Positions 40,382 through 48,598 of a DNA stretch of 64,000 nt are shown in pieces. The notes under the pieces were generated by a model. That model was not told where the DNA came from, made no database searches, and saw only the letters and a list, made by a program, of their open reading frames with translations. The number at the start of each line of letters is the position of its first letter. The stretch's first letter is position 1. A program made the position numbers and the translations under genes. This DNA comes from Hydrogenophaga sp. (GTDB lineage Bacteria; Pseudomonadota; Gammaproteobacteria; Burkholderiales; Burkholderiaceae_C): assembly GCF_019635465.1 (NCBI RefSeq), contig NZ_JAHBZK010000019.1, positions 43,703 to 107,702 on the forward strand. Direction: 5' to 3'.

Positions 40382-40714
40382 TCAGCTGAGCAGGCGATGC
40401 AGCTCCTGAAGGCGCAGCACTGCGGTGGCTGCGCCGCGCGTGCGAACGATCAGATCAAAGCACACGTAGAACTGGTCCCGCAGTTCCTCGCAGGATGTGG
40501 ATGCGATGAGGCTTTCGTAGGTGCGCAGGTCGCTCGGCGGCAGAAATGCCAGATAGGCCCCAATGGTCTTGGCTATGAGTGCACGCGCGCACGCTGCGCG
40601 GTCCGTCGAAGTGCCCGTCCTCGCAGCGTCGCTGGGTTGGCTCCGCCAGCGCTCGAGCAGCGCATCGAGCATGGACCGGGTGAGCAGCGGTTCGGCGATG
40701 GTGTTCGTGGTCAT
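40382..40714 (-). CDS. Small hypothetical protein, paralog of the next-but-one ORF upstream
   Basis: About 110 residues starting from ATG 40714; I do not recognise a family. The second half has a helical pattern with the Asp-Leu-Arg-x-Tyr-x-x-Leu-x-(A/T)-S-T-S core, then F-D-L and a repeated R-L-x-E-(L/I)-x-x-x-L end, which lines up with the C-terminal half of the neighbouring gene at 40987-41385. No signal peptide, membrane helix or metal motif. The in-frame sequence upstream of 40714 is open but looks non-coding in composition. It is convergent with the LysR genes, 30 bases from the second LysR stop. Confidence 0.55.
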   Translation of the reverse strand: MTTNTIAEPLLTRSMLDALLERWRSQPSDAARTGTSTDRAACARALIAKTIGAYLAFLPPSDLRTYESLIASTSCEELRDQFYVCFDLIVRTRGAATAVLRLQELHRLLS

Positions 40715-40986
40715 GGCTGTGTTCGAGGGCAGCGGGTGACGCGAATGTAGGTACGACCGTTGCGCCCGTCCATTTAGCGATCTGCAATTCGGGTTCAGTT
40801 TTCGTAACTTGGCGACAGGGTTATGAAAGGAGTGCATAAGACTGGCGCTTTGGCCAGAATTTGGCATACAAATGAGTGCTAAAGTACCAATTGATGGCGC
40901 TTCTGTTGATCTTGGACGGTGCCGCATGCGTCGTCTCAATGGACGCAATCGTGACCGGATGGTCGTCTGGCCGCTGAGCCGGGAGG
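40715..40986. other. AT-richer gap between the two small paralogs
   Basis: 272 bases, distinctly AT-richer than surroundings between about 40770 and 40900. It probably carries the promoter of the small gene at 40382-40714 on the minus strand, but no clear -35/-10 pair or operator could be fixed. Confidence 0.4.
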
Positions 40987-41385
40987 TTAGTGCCGCGGCG
41001 AAAGCCAGGCGTCAATCTCCTTGATTCGGACCACCGCGATGCCTTCGCCCATGCGCCGGCACAGAAGGTCAAACAGATCGAATCGCAGATGGCGTACGGT
41101 TTCGAGCGAACTCGTGCTGGTGAGGCACTGATACAGGCGCGTGTCTCGCTGTGACAGTTGGTGGCGGTGCGGATCCAGGTCACTGGCAACCAGGCGGCGG
41201 ATCGCCAGGACACGGAGGTGCTCGCTTTGAGAGGTGCGTGGGCGTCGCTCGTGTCCAAACCAGCGCTTCAACCAGCGCTCGATGACCGATGCTGGCGCGT
41301 CGTCTGCAGGCGCGGCTCCCCGGCGTTGGTCGCCAGCAAGCACCCGGTGAAGGCGGGGTGGATGAGCGAGGTGTCTGGATTCCAT
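40987..41385 (-). CDS. Small hypothetical protein with a strong ribosome site
   Basis: About 132 residues. The coding call is supported by a near-perfect AGGAGGT ribosome site 8 bases before ATG 41385 (an overlapping GTG at 41388 is possible). The C-terminal half (DTRLYQCLTSTSS ... FDLFDLLCRR ... RIKEIDAWL) is clearly similar to the C-terminal half of the protein at 40382-40714, so the two are diverged tandem paralogs. The N-terminal part is basic and low in recognisable features. Unknown function; no signal peptide or membrane segment. Confidence 0.6.
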   Translation of the reverse strand: MESRHLAHPPRLHRVLAGDQRRGAAPADDAPASVIERWLKRWFGHERRPRTSQSEHLRVLAIRRLVASDLDPHRHQLSQRDTRLYQCLTSTSSLETVRHLRFDLFDLLCRRMGEGIAVVRIKEIDAWLSPRH

Positions 41386-41393
41386 CACCGATG

Positions 41394-41400
41394 ACCTCCT
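41394..41400 (-). promoter_or_regulatory. Strong ribosome binding site of the 132-residue small protein
   Basis: AGGAGGT on the minus strand, one of the best matches to the anti-Shine-Dalgarno sequence in the window, directly abutting a stable hairpin. Confidence 0.65.
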
Positions 41401-41428
41401 TGGCGCCCCCGACCGGTCGAGGGCGCCA
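41401..41428 (-). promoter_or_regulatory. 8-bp stem hairpin abutting a ribosome site
   Basis: TGGCGCCC (41401-41408) pairs with GGGCGCCA (41421-41428); the 12-base loop itself contains the palindrome CGACCGGTCG. It lies between the end of the ABC ATPase gene (41498) and the small gene, touching the latter's ribosome site. No T-run follows, so it is not a standard terminator. It could insulate, attenuate or expose the ribosome site. Confidence 0.5.
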
Positions 41429-41497
41429 GACCGTGTGGGTCAGCGCGGGGTCGAAAGTGGCGCGGGGGGCCGAATGTAGCGCGCAAAGGCGCGTCGC

Positions 41498-42121
41498 TCA
41501 ATCCAGCGAAACCACCATGCGGGGCGCGAGTCGGCTCTCGACCGAGTGATCGGCTACCCACCAGGCGCGGCTGGGGTGGTCGGCCAGGTCCTGAAGCACC
41601 TCGATCAGGAACCCGGTCGAAGTCGCATCCAGGGCGGCAAAGGGTTGGTCCAGCAAGGTGAGCGGTGCGCCGCTTGCCAGGGCGGCGGTCAGCCACACCT
41701 TTCGCCGCGAGCCGGTTGACAGCATGTACAACGGCTTGTGCAGGTGCGCCGACAGGTCGAAGCCGTCAACCAGATCCGACAGTGCGGACGCGCTCAGGTG
41801 GGGCCAGTGGTGCGCAAGGCCTTCCAGGTAGCTGGCAGCGGGCGTGGCGTCGTGTGCCTCGGTTTGCGGGTCGATGCGAAACACCTGGGCCCGATAGGCG
41901 TCGGGATTCTCGTGGTACCAATGGCCAGCTGCGCACAGGCGGCCCTGGGAAGTGGGCAAGGCGCCGGCGGTCAATGCCAGCAGCGTGCTCTTGCCACTGC
42001 CGTCATCCCCTTGGAGCCAGTTCAGGCCGGGGCCCAGCGAGAAATTGAGGTGGTCGAACAAGCGACGACCGTCGGGCCAGGCAAAGCCCAGGTCTTGCAC
42101 GATCAACAAGGGGTCCGCCAT
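41498..42121 (-). CDS. ABC transporter ATP-binding protein, CcmA-like, Walker B Glu to Gln
   Basis: A 207-residue ABC ATPase of the short CcmA-like type. Walker A GDDGSGKST near 38-46, signature LSTGSRRK, D-loop ALD and switch His in VADHS are present. Walker B reads LTLLDQP: the catalytic Glu that normally follows the Asp is Gln (codon CAA). In other ABC proteins this change slows or blocks hydrolysis. There is no permease gene beside it; it is the last gene of the bactofilin-GspA-GspB operon, 14 bases after gspB. It may be a regulatory or degenerate ATPase, or pair with a permease elsewhere. Confidence 0.8.
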   Translation of the reverse strand: MADPLLIVQDLGFAWPDGRRLFDHLNFSLGPGLNWLQGDDGSGKSTLLALTAGALPTSQGRLCAAGHWYHENPDAYRAQVFRIDPQTEAHDATPAASYLEGLAHHWPHLSASALSDLVDGFDLSAHLHKPLYMLSTGSRRKVWLTAALASGAPLTLLDQPFAALDATSTGFLIEVLQDLADHPSRAWWVADHSVESRLAPRMVVSLD

Positions 42122-42135
42122 GAAGCGCTCGCTTG

Positions 42136-42843
42136 TCAGTAGCTCAGCCGCAGGCGTTGACCCTGGTGGTTGATGACGGCCGAGCGTTGGCCGATCGACT
42201 CAAGGGTGACGCCGGCCGCAATGTCCTGGCCCTCCTGGACCACTTGGCCATCAAGGATGAGCATGCGCAGGCTGGGCGTCTCGGCATACGTGACACCGCT
42301 GACCTTGAGCGGCGGCAAGCCAGCCCGCTGGGAGGGCGCCAGGTCGTTGATGCTGGGCAAGGGCTTGTCGCTGGCTGGCGGCGGCGTTTCAGCTGCTGCC
42401 GCCTTGGCGGGTGGTGGCTGCACCGGAGCGGGCGCCAATATGGGGCCGGTGGCCGGCGTGACAGGCGGGGTGGCCGGCGGTGCGACCGCCTCCGCGGGGG
42501 GCGCTGGCATCGCCGCAGCCGCAGCTGCCGCAGGGGGCGGGGCAGGTGCGGGGGATGAGGGGGTTTGCGAAGTGTTGACTGGCGGGCGTGCCTCCCCCGG
42601 GGTGGGCTCGGCGGGATCACCCGATGGCTTGCCGATAAGCCACCAAGCGAGCGCGGCAACGAGGGCGAGCAGCGCCAGCAGTCCCACGAGCGCTGACCTG
42701 CGCGCTGCAACGCCCCTGGCGGCGGGTGATCGACGACGCTGGCCTTCTTTGGCCCAAGTCGTTGGCGGGGTGTGCAAGCCCGGCACCTGGCCGCGCTCGC
42801 GTTCGGCATCGGCACGGCGCAGGGCGTCCAGGATGTAGGACAT
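42136..42843 (-). CDS. gspB: GspB-like general secretion pathway protein B
   Basis: A 235-residue inner-membrane protein with the classic N-terminus MSYILDALRRADAER-x-RG-x-x-PG, one transmembrane helix near 50-70, a long Pro/Ala-rich periplasmic linker, and the C-terminal GspB domain (about 165-235: LPPLKVSG-x-x-Y, LILDGQVV). In type II secretion it works with the ATPase ExeA/GspA to insert the secretin multimer through the peptidoglycan. It starts 8 bases after the GspA-like gene. The secretin and other gsp genes are not in this window. Confidence 0.88.
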   Translation of the reverse strand: MSYILDALRRADAERERGQVPGLHTPPTTWAKEGQRRRSPAARGVAARRSALVGLLALLALVAALAWWLIGKPSGDPAEPTPGEARPPVNTSQTPSSPAPAPPPAAAAAAAMPAPPAEAVAPPATPPVTPATGPILAPAPVQPPPAKAAAAETPPPASDKPLPSINDLAPSQRAGLPPLKVSGVTYAETPSLRMLILDGQVVQEGQDIAAGVTLESIGQRSAVINHQGQRLRLSY

Positions 42844-42851
42844 GGCGTGGG

Positions 42852-44618
42852 TCAGGACTTGGGCACCAGTCGGGGCTCATCCACCCCGCTGGCCAGATTG
42901 ATCTGCATGAAGGTCACCGGCCCTGCCGGTCCGCCCGTGTCGATGCCTTGTGCTCGCTGAAACGCGGTGAGCCGGGACTGCATGGAGGTGGCGCCGACGG
43001 AAATCCAGCCGCTGCGCTGCAGCGCAGCGAGCTGGGCGTCCAGCCAATCGGCGGCCGGGCCGGTTCGGCCATCGATCAGTCTCGCGGTCTGCCCGGGTGG
43101 CAAACGCCACAAGGTGGCGAACTGGCCTTGCCATTTCGTGTCGAGTTCGGCAACGGCCACGCGCCAGGTCCGGGCGCCATCGCCAAGCAGGGCTTCGTCG
43201 GCCGAGAGCCCGGTCAACAACAGCCACCCACCGTCGCCTGTGGCATCGCGCACGCGCAGAACGCCTGGGCGGTTGAGCGCCTTCAGGCCATTCAAGGTCA
43301 TGCGGTTGGTGCGGTAGCACTGGAGCCCGGCGCGCAAGGCCATGGCACACGGATCGCCAGCGGGAAGGTCAACCTGCCACAAGCTCGCCAGTTCGCGCCA
43401 GGCCTCGTCTTCCGTTGTCTGCAGGCGATCGGCAGGCGGCCAGCCGGACATGACCTGTGGCGCTGCGGCTGTGTCGGCCGGCGCAGCACTGGCGGGAGTG
43501 GGCTTCGCGGTGGGAAGGGCAGCTGCGTCGGTCGGCCCGGAGGCAGGGGCTGCCGTGGCGGCAATGCCGGTGGGCGGGCGCGTGTCGGCGCCGTTCAAGA
43601 GCGTCGCCTGAGCGTCGGCGGAAGGCGCCCTGGCGGATGAAGTGGCGCGCTGCTGTGTCCACCACCAGATGGCACCGGCGGCCACCAATGCGCCGATCAG
43701 TGCCCCCGCCGCAGCACCCACCCCCAAAGCCCGCCACCCCAGCGTGCCGGCCCGGCGACGGTTCGCGCTGACGCGGCGTTGTGCGGTGGTGCCCGCGTGC
43801 TCGCTCAGCACCTCGGCCGCGGCCTTGTCGACGGTGGCGCGCTCCACCTTGTGCTGGCCGGTGGCGTAGGCGCCCAGCATGGACCGATCGCAGAGCAAGT
43901 TGATGCGTCTCGGTACGCCGCGCGAGAGCGTGTGGATGCGATCAATGGCCGCACTGCTGAACGGTGGCGGGCCCTTGAGGCCGGCCACCTGCAATCGGTG
44001 CTGGATGTACTGGCGCGTCTCATCGGCGTCGAGCGCTTCGAGGTGATAGCGCGCGATGACGCGCTGCGCGAGTTGCTCCAGCTCGGGGCGTGCCACCATG
44101 TCGCGCAGTTCAGGCTGGCCGATCAGGATGATCTGCAGCAGCTTGCGCTCGCTCGTCTCGAGGTTGGTGAGCAGGCGCAATTGCTCCAGCACGTGGGGCG
44201 TGAGGTTCTGCGCCTCGTCGATGATGAGCAGGTTGCGCTCGCCGCGCGCGTGGCTCGCCATGAGGTAGGCGTTGAGCGGATCCAGGTGGTCTTTGACCGT
44301 GGCGGGCCCGATGCCCTCGTGCTTGACCTCGATGTGGAATTCACTGCAGATGGTGCGCAGCAAATCTCCGACGGTGAGCTTGGGGTTGAAGATGTAGGCG
44401 ACTTTGCAGTTCTCGGGCACTTGCTCCAGGAAGCATCGGCAAATGGTGGTTTTGCCGGCACCGATTTCGCCGCTGAGCAATACAAACCCGCCGCCGCCCC
44501 GTACGCCATACAGCAGATGAGCGAGTGCCTCGCGGTGGCGCTCGCTCATGTAGAGGTAGCGGGGGTCGGGGGCGATCGAGAAGGGATCGCGCTGAAGTCC
44601 GAAGAACTCGGCGTACAT
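42852..44618 (-). CDS. GspA/ExeA-like AAA ATPase with peptidoglycan-binding domain
   Basis: About 588 residues. The N-terminal AAA domain has Walker A GEIGAGKT (50-57) and Walker B LLIIDEAQ (130-137). A single transmembrane helix lies near 290-312, then a Pro/Ala-rich stretch and a C-terminal part with a peptidoglycan-binding-like end (LQRSGW ... LTAFQRAQGI). This matches ExeA of type II secretion, and closely related ATPases are also found at PEP-CTERM loci. ATG 44618 starts at the family N-terminus MYAEFFGLQRDPF; an ATG at 44630 is an alternative. Partner is the adjacent GspB. The bactofilin gene upstream suggests a link with cell-wall-associated structures. Confidence 0.87.
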   Translation of the reverse strand: MYAEFFGLQRDPFSIAPDPRYLYMSERHREALAHLLYGVRGGGGFVLLSGEIGAGKTTICRCFLEQVPENCKVAYIFNPKLTVGDLLRTICSEFHIEVKHEGIGPATVKDHLDPLNAYLMASHARGERNLLIIDEAQNLTPHVLEQLRLLTNLETSERKLLQIILIGQPELRDMVARPELEQLAQRVIARYHLEALDADETRQYIQHRLQVAGLKGPPPFSSAAIDRIHTLSRGVPRRINLLCDRSMLGAYATGQHKVERATVDKAAAEVLSEHAGTTAQRRVSANRRRAGTLGWRALGVGAAAGALIGALVAAGAIWWWTQQRATSSARAPSADAQATLLNGADTRPPTGIAATAAPASGPTDAAALPTAKPTPASAAPADTAAAPQVMSGWPPADRLQTTEDEAWRELASLWQVDLPAGDPCAMALRAGLQCYRTNRMTLNGLKALNRPGVLRVRDATGDGGWLLLTGLSADEALLGDGARTWRVAVAELDTKWQGQFATLWRLPPGQTARLIDGRTGPAADWLDAQLAALQRSGWISVGATSMQSRLTAFQRAQGIDTGGPAGPVTFMQINLASGVDEPRLVPKS

Positions 44619-44674
44619 GGCCCCGAGCATACCGGGGCCGGTGGGCCTTGCGCCAGTTGGCGGGATCGACGCTG

Positions 44675-45259
44675 TCAGGCAGCCAGCGCCATGGAGGGCT
44701 TGGCCGTGGTGCTGGCGCTTGCGCCCGAGGCCGACTTGGCGGCGCCATGGGTCGCGCACTCGACGTCACCCGAAAGCTGGCCTCCCTCTTCGATCACGAC
44801 CTTGCCGTAGCGGATGCGACCGGTGACCTTGCCCGTGGCGTGAATCACCAGCTTCTGGCGCACCGTCAGGTTGCCGTCGATGCTGCCGTGTACTTCGGCA
44901 ATGTCGACCTCGGCCGAGCCTTTGAACGCACCTTGTTGGGCGATCTGGATGACGCGCGAATCCATGGTGGCTTCAACGGTGCCTTCCACGAACAAGGTGT
45001 CGCAGTCCTGGATTTCGACGCCCTTGAGCTTGATGTTAGGGCCGACGATGAGTTTGCTGCCGCCTTCCGGGGCTGTGGTCTGCGGGGTGGCAGCGGTGGT
45101 GGCCACGGGCTGAGCCTGCGTATCGGCGGGTGTGCTGCCGGGATTGGCGCCATAGGCTGTGCCGCTCGGGTTGGTGGTGGCGCCCGGACGGGGGCTGGCC
45201 ATGCCGGAGCCAAGGGGGCGGGCGTGCTCGTTGTCGCGTTTGCCGAACTGCAGTGCCAT
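44675..45259 (-). CDS. Bactofilin (polymer-forming cytoskeletal protein)
   Basis: A 194-residue protein with a disordered Gly/Pro/Thr-rich N-terminal tail (about 1-70), the bactofilin beta-helix (about 75-170, with the repeated hydrophobic pattern around LFVEGTVEA, HGSIDGNLTV and GKVTGRIRYGKVVIEEGGQLSGD), and a Ser/Ala-rich tail. Bactofilins assemble into filaments at the membrane and localise wall or polysaccharide enzymes. The ribosome site AGGAGA precedes ATG 45259. It is the first gene of the operon with the GspA/GspB pair. Confidence 0.88.
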   Translation of the reverse strand: MALQFGKRDNEHARPLGSGMASPRPGATTNPSGTAYGANPGSTPADTQAQPVATTAATPQTTAPEGGSKLIVGPNIKLKGVEIQDCDTLFVEGTVEATMDSRVIQIAQQGAFKGSAEVDIAEVHGSIDGNLTVRQKLVIHATGKVTGRIRYGKVVIEEGGQLSGDVECATHGAAKSASGASASTTAKPSMALAA

Positions 45260-45361
45260 GGGTCTCTCCTGTGTGGTGTGGTGATGGAAGGCGCCCATGC
45301 TAGGGAACGTTTGGCTTACATTCCCACCCCTTCCGTAAGACCTGTGTCGAGATGAACGGGC

Positions 45362-46270
45362 TTATTGGCCCGGTTGGCGGCGGGATTCGATTGCACGTAC
45401 CAACGCGCGCGCTTCGTCGCCTTCGGGGATGGCTTTGCCGCTGTCTCGCCACTGCACGGCGGCCTTGAAGCCTTGCTCCTGGGCATAGCGCCGGAACCAG
45501 AGTCCCTCCGGATTGTGGCGTGTGATGCCGTCGAAGACGGTGGCCATTTGCTGCGTTTGCTCCAGGCCCATGGTCAGCATCACCTGGTTGACCACCAGCT
45601 TGTGCATGGCGAGGTGGGATTTGGGCACCCCGGCAATGCGCTCTGCAAGCTGCCGGGTTCGCTCCTCCAGTTGGTCTGCGGGCACGGCCTCGTTGGCCAG
45701 CCCCCAGGCGGCCGCGGTGCGGCCGTCGATCACGTCGCCGGTGAACATGAGCTGTTTGGCGCGCATCGGTCCCAGCCGGTACGTCCACATGGCCGTGGTC
45801 GGGCAGCCCCATACCCGGGTCGGCATGTAGCCGATGCGGGCGTCGTCGGCCATCAGCAGCAAGTCGCAGCACAAGGCGATGTCGCTGCCACCGGCCACGG
45901 CCGCACCGTGGACCTTGGCAATGGTGGGTTTGGCGCTGCGCCACAGGGTCATGAAGTCCTCGGTGTTGCGCTTCATGAAGGCGTAGTCGTCCATGGGGTC
46001 CCAGGGGTGGCGCTCCTGCTGGCAAGGGTGGTCGATCTCGCCTTCGCCGAACTGCGACAGGTCGTAGCCTCCACAGAAGCCCTTGCCGGCACCCTCGACC
46101 ACGATCACATGGACATCGGGATCCGCATTGGCCCACTCGACCGCGGCGCGAATGTCGCGCGGGGTGTCATCGGTGATGGCGTTGTAGTGCTCGGGACGGT
46201 TGAGCAGCAGACGCGCGATGCGGGGGTTCTGCGCGTCGTGATGGATGGTGAGCGTGGCGAAGTCGGGCAT
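45362..46270 (-). CDS. Crotonase-fold enoyl-CoA hydratase/isomerase
   Basis: A 302-residue crotonase. The oxyanion-hole segments ([11 protein letters not shown] and [13 protein letters not shown]) are clear. The usual hydratase Glu pair is not cleanly recognisable, so hydratase, isomerase or hydrolase activity is open. It starts at ATG 46270 with GAGGAG upstream and is divergent from a flavin monooxygenase/MarR operon, with a palindromic operator between them. The pairing suggests a pathway for aromatic or other acyl-CoA compounds. Confidence 0.85.
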   Translation of the reverse strand: MPDFATLTIHHDAQNPRIARLLLNRPEHYNAITDDTPRDIRAAVEWANADPDVHVIVVEGAGKGFCGGYDLSQFGEGEIDHPCQQERHPWDPMDDYAFMKRNTEDFMTLWRSAKPTIAKVHGAAVAGGSDIALCCDLLLMADDARIGYMPTRVWGCPTTAMWTYRLGPMRAKQLMFTGDVIDGRTAAAWGLANEAVPADQLEERTRQLAERIAGVPKSHLAMHKLVVNQVMLTMGLEQTQQMATVFDGITRHNPEGLWFRRYAQEQGFKAAVQWRDSGKAIPEGDEARALVRAIESRRQPGQ

Positions 46271-46338
46271 GTGTGTCTCCTCTATGTCGATTCATGTTAG
46301 CGACGCACGGTAGGGTGGGCTGTCGCTCACGTGCGATA

Positions 46339-46356
46339 TAGTTGCGCCCGCAACTA
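46339..46356. promoter_or_regulatory. Perfect 18-bp palindrome, probable MarR operator
   Basis: TAGTTGCG-CC-CGCAACTA, an 8+2+8 perfect inverted repeat between the divergent crotonase and monooxygenase genes. It overlaps TATAGT (46337-46342), a good -10 for the monooxygenase operon, so bound protein would repress. Its size and shape suit the MarR regulator encoded at the end of the same operon. Confidence 0.65.
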
Positions 46357-46368
46357 AATGAGGTATTC

Positions 46369-47925
46369 ATGCGTTCAACGCTTGCGCCACGCGTATCCGT
46401 GGCCATCGTCGGTGGCGGCCCGGTTGGGCTGACGCTGGCCGCCTTGCTGCAGCGCCAGGGCGTCGACTGCGCCGTACTGGAGGCAGACGAGGGCTACTGC
46501 ACCGGCAGCCGGGCCATCTGCATGTCGCGACGCTCGCAGGAAATCCTCTCCTGGGTTGGTGCCCACGCGCCACTGGTGGCCAAGGGGCTGGGCTGGGTGG
46601 GCGGTCGCAGCCACTTTCGACAGAGCGAGGTGCTGCACTTTCAGATGCCGAGCGAGACGACGCAGCGATTTGCGCCGATGGTCAACATCCAGCAGTTCTA
46701 TGTGGAGGAATACGCCCACCAGGCCATGAGCGACGTCAAAGCGCTGCATTGGGGGCACCGCGTTGAAAACGTCGAACCTGTGGAGGATGGGGTGGTGCTG
46801 AAGGTTCGGCACGGCGAGACCTTGCACCAACTGCATGCCAACTGGCTGATCGCTTGCGACGGCGGACGCAGCACCGTCCGTGAGCAATTGGGCTTGCAAC
46901 TGGAAGGCACCCAGTACGAGGGGCGGTATGTCATTGTGGACATTCGCCAGAAGACCCGCCGACCGGTGGAGCGGCTGGCCTGGTTCGACCCACCGTCAAA
47001 CCCCGGCTCCACCATCCTGATGCATCGCCAACCGGACGATGTCTGGCGCATCGACTACCAGATCCGCGACGACGAGGACCCGGTGGAGGCCGTCAAGCCC
47101 GAGAACGTCCTGCCCCGTGTGCAGAGCCACCTGCAGATGATTGGCGAGATCGAGCCCTGGGAGCCGCTGTGGATCTCGATCTACAACGCCAAGTGCCTCA
47201 CGCTGCCCAGTTACCGGCACGGCCGGGTGTTCTTCGCCGGCGATGCCGCGCACCTGGTGCCCATCTTCGGTGTGCGTGGCCTCAACTCGGGGCTTGACGA
47301 TGCCGGCAACCTGGCCTGGAAGCTCGCTCGCGTAATCGCCGGCACCTCGCCAGAGGCCTTGCTGGATTCGTACAGCGTCGAGCGGGTGCACGCCACGCGC
47401 GAAAACATCGCGTACGGCGCCAAAAGCACGGAGTTCATGGCGCCACCGGACTTCGCCTTTCGCCTCATGCGCGAGGCCGCGTTGCGCCTGGCGATGGACG
47501 ACCCGCAGGTGCGGGGCCTCATCAACCCACGGCAATCGGCCGCCATTCGCTATGTGGGCTCACACCTGAACGGACCGGATACGCCGGGCTGGGCCAGTGA
47601 GGAGGCAGCGCCCGGCGCGCCTGCGCCAGAAGCCTTGCTCAGCGGGCCCCAGGGGGCATGGCACTTGAGCAGCATGTTCGGCAAGGGCTTTGTCGCGCTC
47701 GTCTTCGGTGGCCAGCGCCCGGACTTGCCAATCGATGTGGTGGGCGTCGAACTGAGCCCCGACACGGATGTCGCCGGCCAGGCCTGGCGTCGCTATGGGC
47801 TCGGCAGTCCCACCGACCAGGCGCTGATCCTGATCCGCCCCGATGGCTACGTGATGGGCCGCTGGCGTGGGCTCGATCCCACCGCTTTGAAACAAACCCT
47901 TCTGACCACCGGAGTCTGCGCATGA
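46369..47925 (+). CDS. FAD-dependent aromatic monooxygenase (MhpA/PheA-like)
   Basis: A 518-residue class A flavoprotein hydroxylase. FAD motif VGGGPVGLT at about 14-22, the DG motif ACDGGRSTVR near 170, and GDAAHLVP...GLNSGLDDAGNL near 290 are present, and the C-terminal thioredoxin-like part fits the MhpA type. It probably hydroxylates a phenolic or related ring with NAD(P)H. ATG 46369 follows AATGAGG. It overlaps a small gene (ATGA), and the MarR gene comes next, so the three form an operon whose palindromic operator overlaps the promoter. Confidence 0.86.
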   Translation: MRSTLAPRVSVAIVGGGPVGLTLAALLQRQGVDCAVLEADEGYCTGSRAICMSRRSQEILSWVGAHAPLVAKGLGWVGGRSHFRQSEVLHFQMPSETTQRFAPMVNIQQFYVEEYAHQAMSDVKALHWGHRVENVEPVEDGVVLKVRHGETLHQLHANWLIACDGGRSTVREQLGLQLEGTQYEGRYVIVDIRQKTRRPVERLAWFDPPSNPGSTILMHRQPDDVWRIDYQIRDDEDPVEAVKPENVLPRVQSHLQMIGEIEPWEPLWISIYNAKCLTLPSYRHGRVFFAGDAAHLVPIFGVRGLNSGLDDAGNLAWKLARVIAGTSPEALLDSYSVERVHATRENIAYGAKSTEFMAPPDFAFRLMREAALRLAMDDPQVRGLINPRQSAAIRYVGSHLNGPDTPGWASEEAAPGAPAPEALLSGPQGAWHLSSMFGKGFVALVFGGQRPDLPIDVVGVELSPDTDVAGQAWRRYGLGSPTDQALILIRPDGYVMGRWRGLDPTALKQTLLTTGVCA

Positions 47926-48122
47926 CCGACAGCGATCTGGACACGAGCTACACAGCCCTCTGTCATGCCCTGGGTGAAGTCGGCGAATCGCAGGCGCCGG
48001 TGCTGCTGGCCATGCTCAGCCTGTCGCTGCTGGCGCGCCAACCCGACGCTGCGTCGGCGCTGAGCCTGATCAACCAGGCGCGATCGCGCTGCCTGAAGGA
48101 GCCCCTGCATGGCCCCGCGTGA
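47922..48122 (+). CDS. Small protein, DUF2783-like
   Basis: A 66-residue soluble protein that overlaps the monooxygenase stop (ATGA) and the MarR start. It contains the pattern L-D-x-x-Y-x-A-L...(14-20 residues)...L-x-x-x-L-L-A, which resembles the short DUF2783 proteins often found behind MhpA-like flavin monooxygenases. The family identity is from memory of the pattern and genomic context, so moderate. It may be an accessory or stabilising subunit of the monooxygenase. Confidence 0.6.
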   Translation: MTDSDLDTSYTALCHALGEVGESQAPVLLAMLSLSLLARQPDAASALSLINQARSRCLKEPLHGPA

Positions 48123-48570
48123 CGCATCCAGCGCCTTGGCCGCGCAGCTGACCTGGCGTCTGCACCGCCTGGGCAAGCTCACCGACCGCGTCACGGCGGC
48201 CGCCTACCAAGCCGAGCTGGGCCTGGGCGTGGCCGAGGGCAGGGCGCTGGCCGCCGCGGGCGCCTTCGGCCCGCTGTCGGTGAACGACCTGGCCGCCCAC
48301 GCCCACCTGGACAAGGCCCAGGCCAGTCGGGCGGCGCAGATGCTGGTCGAGCGCGAACTGCTGGCCAAGACCGCCAGCGAGCACGACGCGCGCGCCGTGG
48401 TGCTGAGCCTCACGCGGCGCGGCGCGGTGCTGCACCAGCGGGCGATGGCGCTGATCGAGCGCCGCAACCAGGAAATCATGGCCTGCCTGAGCGCGCCCGA
48501 GCGCAAGACCTTGCTGCAGCTGGTCGATCGCCTCGTGGCGCATGCGGGCATCGCCGCTGAAACAGATTGA
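48109..48570 (+). CDS. MarR-family regulator
   Basis: A 153-residue MarR winged-helix protein with the central HTH (SVNDLAAHAHLDKAQASRA near 55-75) and wing (KTASEHDARAVVLSLTRRG). It starts inside the end of the small gene, so it is the third gene of the monooxygenase operon. It likely represses the operon and perhaps the divergent crotonase through the 46339-46356 palindrome, and is released by an aromatic ligand (inference from family). Confidence 0.88.
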   Translation: MAPRDASSALAAQLTWRLHRLGKLTDRVTAAAYQAELGLGVAEGRALAAAGAFGPLSVNDLAAHAHLDKAQASRAAQMLVERELLAKTASEHDARAVVLSLTRRGAVLHQRAMALIERRNQEIMACLSAPERKTLLQLVDRLVAHAGIAAETD

Positions 48571-48598
48571 AACCCGCAAGGCCGCTATAAATCGCGCC

